Part shown: in pieces, positions 15,521 to 25,063 of the stretch | Layout: each line of letters begins with the position of its first letter | Numbering within the stretch: the first letter of the stretch is position 1 | Source: Flavobacteriales bacterium | GTDB lineage: Bacteria > Bacteroidota > Bacteroidia > CAIKAF01 | Assembly (NCBI GenBank): GCA_026418175.1 | Contig: JAOABX010000004.1 | Location: 93,760-157,759, forward strand | Length of the DNA: 64,000 nucleotides | Reading direction: 5' to 3' | Notes under the pieces: model-generated | What the model saw: the letters and a program-made list of their open reading frames with translations, nothing else | Databases searched by the model: none | Told to the model about the DNA's origin: nothing | Position numbers and translations under genes: made by a program

Positions 15521-16936
15521 ATGATTGGTACTCGAAAATTACAATTTCAATTATTGTTTTTTTTCGGGCTTTTTGTATTCTTATCTTGCCGTGCTAAAAC
15601 TTTTTTTTCAGTTCAGCCAGATTATACAATGCAGGTACCTGTAGTTAAGATAAACCCATCCCTTATTCAGGTGCCCATTGAAGTACCTATGCATGTTTTT
15701 CAGCAGGAATTAAACAAACATTTTAAAGGATTAATCTATAACGATTCATTGTATGAAAATAATGATGAAGATAATTTGAAAGTAAAAATCTGGCGAACCA
15801 AAAAGTCAATTCAGGTGGATGGGTATAAGCAAAAAATAAGGTTCATGTTCCCACTCGAAATTTGGGCACAGTATAGATGGCAAGCTTGTGGTTTTTGTCC
15901 TGTCATTGAAAAAAGCACAATGTTTGATATAGACCTTACGCTAAATACTCAGGTTCAGATAAGTCGTGACTGGGGAATAATAACTACCACTACATTTAAA
16001 GATATGTTCTTTTCTAAAGAGCCAATTTTAGATTTTGGTGTGGTTCAAATTCCGGTTACACGTCTTATACGTGGATTACTTACAGCTAATATGCCAACCA
16101 TTACCGCTGCGGTTGATCGTGAAGTGACAACGGCTATTCCATTGAAGCTATATGTAGAAGATGCATGGAAAAAATTGCAGGAACCTGTATTACTTGATTC
16201 AGCATACCAAGCATGGTTAGTAATGAAGCCGGTGAATATGTTTCTTACACCGCTACAATGTGATCCGGGTAAATTAGTTGCACAGGCAGGAATGGAAGTT
16301 TATTTGGAAACAAAGGTGGGTACCCAACCTGAAGAGCCCTTAAAAACATTTTTAGGACCTCCTGTCATCAAAGAAAAACTTACCAGTCAGTTTAATGTGG
16401 AATTGCCTATTCAAATTGATTTCGATGCTGCTACTCGAATAGCTCGAAAAAATCTCAAAGATTCAATTTTTACAGTTTCAAAAAACAAAAAAATTCGAAT
16501 TAATGATATTGAAATTTACGGCAAAAGTGGTTTTGTATTTATAAGAGCTGATTTAGATGGTAATTTTAAAGGAATTATTTATTTTAAAGGAATTCCATCG
16601 TACGATAGCCTGACACGTTCAATATATCTCAAAGACTTTGATTTTGAATTAAACACCAAAAATGCACTGTATACTTTTGCTTCATGGTTGTTACATGGTT
16701 CATTTAAAAAAACATTGGATAAGTATTTTTCTTATTCCATAGCAAAAGATATAGAGGGAACCAGATTGGCATTAAAAAAACTCTTACAAGGGTATACTTA
16801 CGACAAATATTTCAAAATATCAGGAGATGTAGATCAGTTGGCTTTAAAGAATGTTTTTTGTGATGATCAAGGCATTCAAGCCCTTTTAGTAAGTTCTGGA
16901 ACAGCTGTAATAACGTTTTTAAATTTTACTCCTTGA
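15521..16936 (+). CDS. DUF4403-family lipoprotein
   Basis: A 471-residue predicted lipoprotein: hydrophobic leader then FLSC as lipobox cysteine (about residue 23). The body starts with INPSLIQVPIEVPMHVFQQE, the hallmark opening of DUF4403 proteins, and has repeated strand-rich stretches that suggest a tubular lipid-binding-like fold with two related halves; the AANMP-type segment (TANMPTITAAVDREV) sits near 190-205. Function of the family is not known. It directly follows the epimerase gene. The 3' end overlaps the convergent SRPBCC gene by 18 bases. Confidence 0.75.
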   Translation: MIGTRKLQFQLLFFFGLFVFLSCRAKTFFSVQPDYTMQVPVVKINPSLIQVPIEVPMHVFQQELNKHFKGLIYNDSLYENNDEDNLKVKIWRTKKSIQVDGYKQKIRFMFPLEIWAQYRWQACGFCPVIEKSTMFDIDLTLNTQVQISRDWGIITTTTFKDMFFSKEPILDFGVVQIPVTRLIRGLLTANMPTITAAVDREVTTAIPLKLYVEDAWKKLQEPVLLDSAYQAWLVMKPVNMFLTPLQCDPGKLVAQAGMEVYLETKVGTQPEEPLKTFLGPPVIKEKLTSQFNVELPIQIDFDAATRIARKNLKDSIFTVSKNKKIRINDIEIYGKSGFVFIRADLDGNFKGIIYFKGIPSYDSLTRSIYLKDFDFELNTKNALYTFASWLLHGSFKKTLDKYFSYSIAKDIEGTRLALKKLLQGYTYDKYFKISGDVDQLALKNVFCDDQGIQALLVSSGTAVITFLNFTP

Positions 16937-17380
16937 TAGTTTACAAAAGTATTGGCTGTATTTTTTTTTACGTACTCCAAATTGCAAATGCATAATTGGT
17001 TTTATAATAAAATCGAGCCATGGATGAAATGTATGATATGTTATCTCATCCATAATTTTACATTCCTTGTTCCCTGTTTTTATAATGCGATGCCGATGTT
17101 CCCAATTTTTTAATGGGAATGGCAATTCTTTACCTATGTCAATAAACATGATCTCATTTCCATTTTTTTGTAAAAATATAATTTCAGAAACCCAGAGAGC
17201 GTCAATTAATGGGCCACCTAAGCGTACAATAACTCGGTGTCCAGGCAAACATCCTTCAAATAGTTCAACCTTCATAGGCATAAACCAGGGATTGATGGCT
17301 TTAAATAGTGATTCATTAAAATTTGAAAATACATTTTCTGCATCTAATGGAATAATTTCACTTTCCAGGGTTATTTTCAT
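16919..17380 (-). CDS. SRPBCC (START-like) domain protein
   Basis: A 153-residue single-domain protein with the pattern of the SRPBCC/polyketide-cyclase-like superfamily: an opening strand (MKITLESEIIPLDAENVFSNF), a basic loop, and a late helix (WLDFIIKPIMHLQFGVRKKKY). The superfamily binds hydrophobic ligands. The motif WEHRHRIIKTG resembles the DUF-type SRPBCC proteins of Bacteroidota. Ligand unknown. It converges on the DUF4403 gene with 18 bases of shared 3' coding sequence and is divergent from folK. Confidence 0.68.
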   Translation of the reverse strand: MKITLESEIIPLDAENVFSNFNESLFKAINPWFMPMKVELFEGCLPGHRVIVRLGGPLIDALWVSEIIFLQKNGNEIMFIDIGKELPFPLKNWEHRHRIIKTGNKECKIMDEITYHTFHPWLDFIIKPIMHLQFGVRKKKYSQYFCKLSRSKI

Positions 17381-17406
17381 TATTTTGTATTTGTAGTAAA
17401 TAAAAC

Positions 17407-17892
17407 ATGAATCGTGCTGTTTTGTTGATGGGAGGTAATTTAGGGAATGTACCGGTTACATTTTCTCGTGCAAGAGGTCTTATTGCAACACAGGTAGGCG
17501 AAATTATATCTACATCATCCTTGTATTTGAGTGATGCATGGGGATTTGAAGCGAAAGAACAATTTTACAATCAAGTATTAATAGTAAATACTGGCCTTTC
17601 AGCACAACATCTTTTGAATAAAATATTGGAAATAGAAGATTTTTTTGGAAGAACACGTAATCAAAATGAAGGGTATCAATCTCGTACTTTGGATTTGGAT
17701 ATTTTATTTTTTAATCATGAGGTGATTGTGTCAGAATCATTGCAAATACCACATCCAAGGCTTCATTTCCGTAATTTTACCTTGGTACCTTTGGCTGAGC
17801 TGATGCCTGAATATATACATCCGGTCCTACAAGTTTCAGTGAGGCAGCTTTTATACCAGTCTAAAGATAAACTTAGGGTTCAAAAACTATGA
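17407..17892 (+). CDS. folK: 2-amino-4-hydroxy-6-hydroxymethyldihydropteridine pyrophosphokinase
   Basis: HPPK transfers pyrophosphate from ATP to the pterin in folate synthesis. The 161-residue protein has the N-terminal LLMGGNLGN, the FYNQVLIVNTGLS segment, the LNKILEIEDFFGRTR motif and the signature SRTLDLDILFF with the two metal-binding aspartates, then IPHPRLHFRNFTLVPLAEL. All are in the usual order and spacing. Its stop overlaps the next gene by 4 bases (ATGA), so folK and the deoxynucleoside kinase are translationally coupled. Confidence 0.95.
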   Translation: MNRAVLLMGGNLGNVPVTFSRARGLIATQVGEIISTSSLYLSDAWGFEAKEQFYNQVLIVNTGLSAQHLLNKILEIEDFFGRTRNQNEGYQSRTLDLDILFFNHEVIVSESLQIPHPRLHFRNFTLVPLAELMPEYIHPVLQVSVRQLLYQSKDKLRVQKL

Positions 17893-18524
17893 AATGGCAA
17901 TATTTGGCCATAGAGGGGAATATAGGTGCCGGAAAGACCACCTTGGCAACTCGGCTGGCAAACGATTTTGATGTGAGTCTGATCTTGGAATCATTTAGTG
18001 AAAATCCTTTTTTGCCAGATTTTTACAAAGATCAGCAACGTTATGCATTTCCTCTTGAACTATCGTTTTTGGCAGAACGTTACCACCAATTGAAAGAAAT
18101 TCTCTCCAAACCGGATTTATTTAGACCGCGATTCATTGCAGACTATTCCCTATGGAAATCATTGATTTTTTCACGAATTACGCTTAAAGATGTAGAATAC
18201 CAGCTTTTTGAACAATTATTTACAATAATGATGGAGTCGCTTCCTAAGCCAGATTATTTGTTTTATCTACATTCAGATAAACATCGGCTTCAACATAATA
18301 TTCAGCTTAGAGGTAGGTTGTATGAGCAGAATATTGGAGAGGATTACTTACAAGCGGTTGAACAAGGCTATATGAAAACCCTTAAAACATTGCATCAAAT
18401 TCCTGTAGTTGTGTTTAATGTTACAGAGGCAGATTTTTATAAAAATCAATCTCATTATGAAGAAATTGTGAATTTTTTAACAAATGTACCTGAACCGGGT
18501 TTGCATTTTGTGGAAATACGATAA
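17889..18524 (+). CDS. Deoxynucleoside kinase
   Basis: A 211-residue kinase of the dCK/dGK family that phosphorylates deoxynucleosides for salvage. The P-loop is IEGNIGAGKTTLATRL; ENPFLPDFYKDQQRYAF with the following LELSFLAERY is the substrate-binding region, IADYSLWKSLIFSRITL resembles the DRS-type segment, and RGRLYEQNIGEDYL carries the lid arginines. Specificity (dA, dG, dC) cannot be set from sequence. It overlaps folK by 4 bases; this folK-dNK pairing is common in Bacteroidota as far as I recall. Confidence 0.9.
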   Translation: MKWQYLAIEGNIGAGKTTLATRLANDFDVSLILESFSENPFLPDFYKDQQRYAFPLELSFLAERYHQLKEILSKPDLFRPRFIADYSLWKSLIFSRITLKDVEYQLFEQLFTIMMESLPKPDYLFYLHSDKHRLQHNIQLRGRLYEQNIGEDYLQAVEQGYMKTLKTLHQIPVVVFNVTEADFYKNQSHYEEIVNFLTNVPEPGLHFVEIR

Positions 18525-18552
18525 ATTTTTTTTCTTAATTAAAAACATTGTC

Positions 18553-18560
18553 TAATTTCG
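18553..18560 (+). promoter_or_regulatory. Possible -7 element (TAATTTCG) of the OmpA/TPR lipoprotein gene
   Basis: One mismatch to TAnnTTTG, with a T-rich -33 region near 18526-18533 at about 20 bases. It lies 33 bases before the start codon. Confidence 0.4.
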
Positions 18561-18593
18561 CGTTGTTGAATAAAAATTAAACATATACATATT

Positions 18594-20276
18594 ATGAAGT
18601 TGAAAAATCTTGCAATCGTAGCATTGGGTGGAGCGTTAATCGCAGGTTGCGGTAAGTTTAACCTGAATAAGATTACGTACAAGGTGGTACCCAGCCCTTT
18701 AGAGTACAAAGGAGATTCTGTTGAAGTAACCATTACTGCAGAATACCCTAAAAAGACTATGCCTAAAAAGGCCACTGCCGAGGTTACTCCTATTCTTAAA
18801 TATAAAGGAGGAGAAAAGGCTTATAAAACTATTTTCCTTAAAGGAGAAAAAGCCACTGGCGACGGTCAAACACTTAGTCATAGCGGTGGTACATTAAAAT
18901 ATAATGCAAAGATTGCCTACGTTGATGGTATGCAGGAGGCAGAATTACACGTAAAAGGTGTAGGTAAAATTAAAACGAAAGAAAAATACAATGGTATGAC
19001 CAAGGATCCTATTGCTTTGGGGACCATTATTACACCGCTTCTTACTCTAAAAGACGAACGATTTGTAATTGGTAAACATAACTATGGCCCGATTTTCAAA
19101 ACACAGGTAGCTAATATATATTTCCCATACAATGCTTTCAATATTCGTCCGGCTGAAAAAACAAGCGACGAAATGAAAAAGTTCCAAGCATTTGTTGATT
19201 TTCAATTAAAAGATGGTGGAACTTTCAAATCATTGGAAGTGAATGGATGGGCTTCTCCTGATGGTGAAGAAACCAAAAATAATGACCTTTCTACCAAGCG
19301 TAGTAATGAAGTAAGAAAATGGATGGAGCAATATTTAACAAAAGACAAAAAAATAACTTCTGTTCAAATTTCAAATAAAGGAAATGGTGAAGATATTAAT
19401 GGATTTAAAGCCATTGTTGCTACCAAAAATTTTGAAGGTAAAAATGAGTTGGTAAGCAAAATTAACAGCGGTGCGATGAATAAAGATTTGAAGTCTGCTG
19501 GAACTGCTGCTTACAATCAGTTTGAAAAAGAAGTGCTTTCTCCTTTGCGTAAATCAGAAATAAAATTAGTGGTACAAGAAAGACAAAAAACCAATGAAGA
19601 ACTGGTGAATTTTGCTAAAAATGAACCTACCAAATTAACATTGGAAGAACTCCTTTATACTGCCCAAACATTAATTTCTGATGAGGCTACCCAAATAAAA
19701 ATTTATGAAGCAGCTGCACGTCAATTCCCTGAAGATTGGAGGCCAAATAATAACATTGGAGTTATTTATGCCAAGCAGGGCAAATTGAATGAAGCGTTGA
19801 CTGAATTCCAAAAGGCTGAAAAGATAGCAGCCTCTGAAAAGGCTATCAAGAATAACATTGGTGCAGTTTATATGTTAAAAGGAGATAAAAACAATGCTTT
19901 GACTTATTACAAGCAAGGGGGTGGTTCTCCTGAAAATGGACATAACTTAGGAAACTTGTATATACTTCAAGGTAAGTATTCAGAAGCTGTAGCTTCATTT
20001 GGAAATGAATGTTCTTTCAATGCAGCATTGGCAAAATTATTGGCTGGCAGTCCTGAAAAAGCTGGTGGTATCATTGATTGTTCTGACGATAAAGACAAAG
20101 CGTTGTCATACTATTTGAAGGCAATTGCTGCTGCACGTACCAATAGCAAGCAAGCTTTAATTGATAATCTGAAAACAGCTATTCAGAAAGATGCATCGTT
20201 GAAAGCGAAAGCTAAAATTGATTTGGAATTCTTGAAATTCCGTGAAGACGCTGATTTTAAATCAACTATTCAATAA
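18594..20276 (+). CDS. Lipoprotein with OmpA-like domain and TPR repeats
   Basis: A 560-residue predicted lipoprotein: MKLKNLAIVALGGALIAGC gives a clean lipobox (Cys19). Residues about 30-165 are beta-rich and lysine-rich with no named domain. An OmpA-like segment follows (about 175-320: IYFPYNAFNIRPAEKTSDEM, LEVNGWASPDGEETKNNDLS, KRSNEVRKWM), but the usual distal arginines are less obvious and an insertion separates the parts. TPR units fill about 350-540 (WRPNNNIGVIYAKQGKLNEA). The family is widespread in Bacteroidota and probably sits at the periplasmic face of the outer membrane. It has its own promoter-like region and a strong terminator, so it is monocistronic. Function unknown. Confidence 0.78.
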   Translation: MKLKNLAIVALGGALIAGCGKFNLNKITYKVVPSPLEYKGDSVEVTITAEYPKKTMPKKATAEVTPILKYKGGEKAYKTIFLKGEKATGDGQTLSHSGGTLKYNAKIAYVDGMQEAELHVKGVGKIKTKEKYNGMTKDPIALGTIITPLLTLKDERFVIGKHNYGPIFKTQVANIYFPYNAFNIRPAEKTSDEMKKFQAFVDFQLKDGGTFKSLEVNGWASPDGEETKNNDLSTKRSNEVRKWMEQYLTKDKKITSVQISNKGNGEDINGFKAIVATKNFEGKNELVSKINSGAMNKDLKSAGTAAYNQFEKEVLSPLRKSEIKLVVQERQKTNEELVNFAKNEPTKLTLEELLYTAQTLISDEATQIKIYEAAARQFPEDWRPNNNIGVIYAKQGKLNEALTEFQKAEKIAASEKAIKNNIGAVYMLKGDKNNALTYYKQGGGSPENGHNLGNLYILQGKYSEAVASFGNECSFNAALAKLLAGSPEKAGGIIDCSDDKDKALSYYLKAIAAARTNSKQALIDNLKTAIQKDASLKAKAKIDLEFLKFREDADFKSTIQ

Positions 20277-20296
20277 TTTTATTCAACTTCATAATA

Positions 20297-20325
20297 AACC
20301 CCAGCCTATGCTGGGGTTTTTTTTT
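20297..20325 (+). terminator. Rho-independent terminator after the OmpA/TPR lipoprotein gene
   Basis: AACCCCAGC pairs with GCTGGGGTT around a CTAT loop (20297-20318), followed by a run of T to 20325. Confidence 0.92.
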
Positions 20326-20357
20326 ACTAATTCAAATCGTATATATACACAAAAGTG

Positions 20358-20389
20358 TTTGAAATATTCTCTATTATACGTTAATTTTG
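20358..20389 (+). promoter_or_regulatory. Predicted sigma-A promoter, TTTG-N20-TAATTTTG
   Basis: The -33 TTTG (20358-20361) and -7 TAATTTTG (20382-20389) match the Bacteroidota consensus exactly, with a 20-base spacer. The start codon of the small secreted protein is 18 bases further on. One of the two best promoters in the window; it probably also drives the T9SS type B gene. Confidence 0.75.
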
Positions 20390-20407
20390 AAAGCTAATCC
20401 AAAGTAA

Positions 20408-20764
20408 ATGAAAAAAAGTGTTTTTTTATTTTTTTTGATTTTAATTTCTATAGGTCTGCATGGGCAAATTAAAACAGTTTCAAATGAGACGTATGTAACT
20501 TGTTTTTATTCTGTATCACAAATTCCTTCACAGGAAAAGTGGGATCAATTAGTTGCATATCTTGGTAAAACTGAAGGTGTGGAAAAAATAAAATCTGTAT
20601 ATAAACCAGAGCAAGGAAGGGGGCAATTAATTTTACTAATAAAAGCGTCTTCAGGAAATAGGGAAAATATAAAAGAGTTTGATTTAGCTCAAATAAAATC
20701 AATCATCATTCAAATGGGCTTGCAGCCCGAAGAACCTGAAATTAAGGACGGAAAACATATTTAA
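20408..20764 (+). CDS. Small secreted protein, unknown
   Basis: A 118-residue protein with a signal peptide (MKKSVFLFFLILISIGLHGQ, cleavage near 19). The mature part of about 98 residues has an alternating strand-helix pattern (TYVTCFYSVSQIPSQEKWDQ, RGQLILLIKASSG, IKSIIIQMGL) that could be a ferredoxin-like fold, as in HMA-type domains, but there is no metal CxxC. I do not recognise the family. It lies 21 bases before the large T9SS type B gene and shares its promoter, so a role together with that protein is possible. Confidence 0.65.
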   Translation: MKKSVFLFFLILISIGLHGQIKTVSNETYVTCFYSVSQIPSQEKWDQLVAYLGKTEGVEKIKSVYKPEQGRGQLILLIKASSGNRENIKEFDLAQIKSIIIQMGLQPEEPEIKDGKHI

Positions 20765-20785
20765 ATTGATTTTTCATTACCAATT

Positions 20786-23700
20786 ATGAAATACATAGGA
20801 GTAGTTTTATACACCCTTATTTTTATAGGAAAGTTAGTTGCACAGTCTGAAAATTGTTCTGGAGCAACAACCCTTTCAGTGTTAGCCAATTGTTCTTCTC
20901 CTGTATCAGGCAGTACGGGAACTGCTCAAAATATACCTGGCTGTGTAGGGAATGCAGATGACGATGTATGGTATCAGTTTGTTGCAACCTCTACGTCACA
21001 TCAAATTACCGTAGTGCCTTCTGCTGGTCTTGACCCAGTGGTACAATTGTTTTCTGGTTCTTGCTCGTCACTTGCTTCCATTTCATGTATGGATGCTACG
21101 TTAACTGGTCAACCGGAAACCATATTCGCTAGTGGATTAACCATTGGTGCAACGTATCGCATACGTGTTTATCATTATTTTGCTGGCGGAGGTTCACCCA
21201 ATACATTTACCATTTGTGTAACTACGCCACCGCCACCTCCTTCAAACGATGCATGTGGTGGTGCTATTTCTTTAACTATAAATAGCTCTTGTACTTATAC
21301 AAATGCTACATCACTAAATGCTACACAGTCTTTACCAGGATGTGCAGGTACTGCAGATGATGATGTTTGGTTTTCATTTGTTGCCACCAATTCAGTGCAT
21401 ACTATTACCGTTGATCCTTCTGTGAATATGGACCCGGTAGTTCAATTATTTTCTGGTACAAACTGCGGCAACTTGGTCAGCATGGTATGTATGGATAATG
21501 GATTTACAGATGGAAACGAAGTAATTAATGCAGTAGGCCTTACTGTGGGGAATACGTATTGGATTAGAGTGTATGATTATTATGCTTCAACGGGCGGTTA
21601 TCCATTCCAGATTTGTGTTACAGGAACACCAACGCCTGTACCACCAAATGATAATCCATGTGGTGCTATTGCGTTACCTCCCGTAACGTCAGCGTGCAAT
21701 TATTTGAATTTTTCTACTGTAGGAGCTACAACCTCTACTGGTCCTGGAATTCCAACTCCGGCATCTTGTTCAGGAGGGGCTGCACCCCAACAAGGTGGAT
21801 TCAATAACTCTCCTCAGCCCAAAGATGTATGGTTTTCAATTGTTGTACCCTCCACCGGAAATATAACCATTACAGCACAACCCGGATACGGAGTGAATGA
21901 TGTGGTAATGGCATTGTATTCGGGCACGTGTAGTTCTTTAACTCAAATAGCATGTTCAGATGATTATAACTATCCTGGAAGTGCAAATGATATGAAGCCG
22001 TTTATCAATGCTACCGGCTTAACTCCAGGTTCTACTGTTTTTCTTCGTTATTGGGCATTTAATGGAAACACAACTGGGAATATTGGATTTTGTGTATCTA
22101 CCAATACCCATGATAATTGTAACAATGCATTATATATCTGCGACCTGAATGGATACAGCGGAACTACTAGTGCTGCTTTTACAACCGATAGACCTTGTAA
22201 CATGCGAGGTAATGCAGAAATGAATAATGCCCCAACGTACACATATACACCTGGAACTTGTCAGCCCGGTGGAATTTTTGGATTAGGAGGATCTTGGGGT
22301 GTTGGCGCTCCCAATTGCGATGTGAGAATTGATAATAATTCATGGATACGATTTACGGCTGCAAGTACAACTGCAACCTTAAATGTAAATGTATACGGTT
22401 GTTTTGTTGGAAACTATCCATCCGGTGGAATTCAAATGCAAATATTTAGTGTATCCTCTCCTTGTTGTGGTTTTACCCCCGTTTCTGATTTTAAAGAAGG
22501 TTCCAGTACATTTACCATTACTGCCAATAACTTAACGGTTGGTCAAGATTATTACCTTATGATTGATGGTTTTGCTGGAGATATCTGTAGTTATACCATC
22601 ACTGCCAATTCTGGAGTTCAATTCCCGGATATTACTGCGTCATCTAATCCAACATGTGCTGGAACTACTATTACATTATTTGGTCCTCCCGGTGCAACAT
22701 CTTATTTATGGCAACCAGGTGGGCAAACTACACAAAATATAAATGTTACCCCATCAACTACTACCACATACACGCTTGAAGTTACCGGTGTATGCGGTGC
22801 AAGACAAACGTTAACTAAAACCATTACTGTTAATCAATTGCCCGATTTGAGTGGTATTAATAATAATATAACAGTTTGTGCTGGTCAAACCATTAATTTC
22901 TCAGCATCTGGTGGAAGCAGCTATCAATGGACAGGCCCCAATTCATTTAATTCAACCCTGCAAAATCCTAGCATTTCAAATGCTTCAGCTGCCAATGCAG
23001 GAACTTATACAGTTACAGTCACCTCGGCAGCAGGTTGTACAAATTCTGCAAATGTGCAAGTGGCAGTTAATCCTAATCCAACTCCAAGCATTTCAGGTGC
23101 GAATGTAATTTGTGCCGGGCAGTCAACAACTTTTACCTCAACCTCAGCCAATGCATATGTATGGAATACCGGTGCTACCACTCAGTCTATCAATATTACC
23201 AATCCGGGAACCTATACTGTTACTGTAACCGGTGCCAATGGTTGTACTGCCACTGCAACTCGTACACTAACTGTGAATAGTAATCCTACACCAGTAGCTT
23301 TTAATAATGGACCGGTATGTGTGGGGAGTGCTATCCAACTGAATGCGTCCGGAGGAAACTCTTATCAATGGACGGGACCTGCATCATATTCCAATAATAC
23401 TCAAAATCCAACCATTTCTGGTGCAACAATGGCCAATGCAGGAACTTATACTGTTACGGTAACTGGGGCTAATGGTTGTACTGCTACAGCTTCTACTACT
23501 GTAAGTGTTGTGAATAATCCATCCGCTGCTATTTCCGCAATACCTGATGCTGATATTTGTATTGGAGAATCAGTTACACTAATAGCTACAAGCTCATTAG
23601 CATATTCATGGAGTACAGGTGAAACAACCTCTTCCATTATAGTTTCTCCAATTACCAACAGTACTTATTCGGTTACTTTGACTAATCCGGGTGGATGTGT

Positions 23701-24997
23701 TGGATCAGCCAATGCATCAATCAATATTACGGTAAATTCATTACCTTCAGCTAGCATCAATTCCAATTCTCCGGTATGTGAAGGCAGTTCGCTTAATTTA
23801 TCTGCAAATGGTGGGGTTAGTTATGTATGGTCAGGCCCCAATGGATTTGTTAGTTTTGACCCGAATCCAGTTTTAAACAATGCAGAAAGCCTAAATGCTG
23901 GTATTTATCATGTTACAGTTACTGATGGAAATGGTTGTACAGCTACAGCCAATATTTCTGTCGATGTGATTGTAGCCCCTGATATACAATTAGCAGCTTC
24001 TCCAAACGATTCTGTGTGTGCTGGTACACCTGTAAATCTTTCAGTAGTTTCTTCTGCTTCTTATCAGTGGAGCACTGGAGCAACCATTTCATCAATTACT
24101 GTATTGCCTGTATCATCAACCATATATACAATTACTGTTACAGATCCATCCGGAGTATGTAATGGAACTGTTGTTGATCAAATACTTATTACAGTTATTG
24201 AAAATCCTAATGCAACTGCTTCTGTGAATTCTCCGGTTTGCCCACGTGATGATATTCAGCTATCATCATCAGGTGGAAATTCTTACCAGTGGACAGGACC
24301 TGGTGGTTTTACATCTAATCTGCCCAATCCTGTAATTCAGGATGCAATGCCATCTGATACTGGTTGGTATAGTGTAGTGGTTTCAAATACATTTGGGTGT
24401 TCTTCAGTTACTTCTGTTCAAGTTGTATTGTATAATCAGGCTTTAGATTTAATAGCTAACCCAGATACGGCATCTGTATTAAATTCAGAAAATGTTAATG
24501 TTGCAATATTGAATAATGATTTTGGGAATATAGGTTCAATCACTATTTTACAACAACCTTCTCATGGCTCAGCTCAAATTAGCGGAAATTCAATTATATA
24601 TACTCCTAATCAAGATTATGAAGGAGTAGATCAGTTAAGTTATTCAATTTGTGATGAGACTTGTAGTGCATATTGTGACACAACAGTGGTAATATTTATT
24701 GTTACCGGAAATAATACAGTAGTTATTCCTGAATTGATAACTCCTAATGGTGATGGTTCAAACGATACTTGGATTATAACCAATATTGAAAAATACAACG
24801 AAAACGAAGTAATCATCATGAATCGCTGGGGAGATAAAATCTTTGTAGCTTCTCCTTATACTAATAATTGGAGTGGACAATGCAATACTGGAATTCTTAT
24901 AGCTGGTAACAAAGTAACCGATGGTACTTATTTCTATGTATTAACACTTAAACCGGGTGAAGAGCCTATCAAAGGTTTTATTGAGTTAAGAAAATAA
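20786..24997 (+). CDS. Giant cell-surface protein with Ig-like repeats and T9SS type B (gliding-associated) sorting domain
   Basis: A 1403-residue adhesin-like protein. After a signal peptide (about 1-19) come three related CUB-like/PPC-like modules (about 25-150, 154-275, 287-435; shared wording DDVWYQFVAT / DDVWFSFVAT and DPVVQLFSG), a fourth divergent module (about 441-610), then six or more Ig/PKD-like repeats (about 612-1220; PVCVGSAIQLNASGGNSYQW, NAGTYTVTVTGANGCTATA). A tandem-95/cadherin-like module follows (about 1225-1305, NDFGNIGSITILQQPSHGSA), and the end (about 1311-1403, ITPNGDGSNDTWIITNIEKY, MNRWGDKIF) is the type B sorting domain. Cysteines are frequent and probably form disulfides. 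Expected to be exported by T9SS and held at the surface. Confidence 0.9.
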   Translation: MKYIGVVLYTLIFIGKLVAQSENCSGATTLSVLANCSSPVSGSTGTAQNIPGCVGNADDDVWYQFVATSTSHQITVVPSAGLDPVVQLFSGSCSSLASISCMDATLTGQPETIFASGLTIGATYRIRVYHYFAGGGSPNTFTICVTTPPPPPSNDACGGAISLTINSSCTYTNATSLNATQSLPGCAGTADDDVWFSFVATNSVHTITVDPSVNMDPVVQLFSGTNCGNLVSMVCMDNGFTDGNEVINAVGLTVGNTYWIRVYDYYASTGGYPFQICVTGTPTPVPPNDNPCGAIALPPVTSACNYLNFSTVGATTSTGPGIPTPASCSGGAAPQQGGFNNSPQPKDVWFSIVVPSTGNITITAQPGYGVNDVVMALYSGTCSSLTQIACSDDYNYPGSANDMKPFINATGLTPGSTVFLRYWAFNGNTTGNIGFCVSTNTHDNCNNALYICDLNGYSGTTSAAFTTDRPCNMRGNAEMNNAPTYTYTPGTCQPGGIFGLGGSWGVGAPNCDVRIDNNSWIRFTAASTTATLNVNVYGCFVGNYPSGGIQMQIFSVSSPCCGFTPVSDFKEGSSTFTITANNLTVGQDYYLMIDGFAGDICSYTITANSGVQFPDITASSNPTCAGTTITLFGPPGATSYLWQPGGQTTQNINVTPSTTTTYTLEVTGVCGARQTLTKTITVNQLPDLSGINNNITVCAGQTINFSASGGSSYQWTGPNSFNSTLQNPSISNASAANAGTYTVTVTSAAGCTNSANVQVAVNPNPTPSISGANVICAGQSTTFTSTSANAYVWNTGATTQSINITNPGTYTVTVTGANGCTATATRTLTVNSNPTPVAFNNGPVCVGSAIQLNASGGNSYQWTGPASYSNNTQNPTISGATMANAGTYTVTVTGANGCTATASTTVSVVNNPSAAISAIPDADICIGESVTLIATSSLAYSWSTGETTSSIIVSPITNSTYSVTLTNPGGCVGSANASINITVNSLPSASINSNSPVCEGSSLNLSANGGVSYVWSGPNGFVSFDPNPVLNNAESLNAGIYHVTVTDGNGCTATANISVDVIVAPDIQLAASPNDSVCAGTPVNLSVVSSASYQWSTGATISSITVLPVSSTIYTITVTDPSGVCNGTVVDQILITVIENPNATASVNSPVCPRDDIQLSSSGGNSYQWTGPGGFTSNLPNPVIQDAMPSDTGWYSVVVSNTFGCSSVTSVQVVLYNQALDLIANPDTASVLNSENVNVAILNNDFGNIGSITILQQPSHGSAQISGNSIIYTPNQDYEGVDQLSYSICDETCSAYCDTTVVIFIVTGNNTVVIPELITPNGDGSNDTWIITNIEKYNENEVIIMNRWGDKIFVASPYTNNWSGQCNTGILIAGNKVTDGTYFYVLTLKPGEEPIKGFIELRK
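23204..23491 (+). repeat. Near-identical DNA repeats inside the Ig-like module region
   Basis: Two stretches of about 50 bases (starting near 23207 and 23439) encode GTYTVTVTGANGCTATA twice and differ mainly at third codon positions. They show recent duplication, or conversion, of Ig-like modules inside the T9SS type B gene. Related copies with lower identity occur near 22998 and 23902. Confidence 0.7.
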
Positions 24998-25040
24998 TTT
25001 TTCTAATAATAAATCAATCTCTATTTTTTTATATTATGCG

Positions 25041-25063
25041 GATTCAACTAGTAAGTGCGACAC
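25041..25063 (+). repeat. IS30 left terminal inverted repeat
   Basis: Pairs with 26100-26122 (22 of 23 bases). The transposase stop codon TAG (25048-25050, minus strand) lies inside this repeat, so the last residues CRTY are encoded by the IS end. Confidence 0.88.

Noticed and set aside
21786..24440. Possible CRISPR-like regular repetition in the large T9SS gene
   Set aside because: The repetition is of protein modules in one reading frame with silent differences, not short identical repeats with unique spacers.
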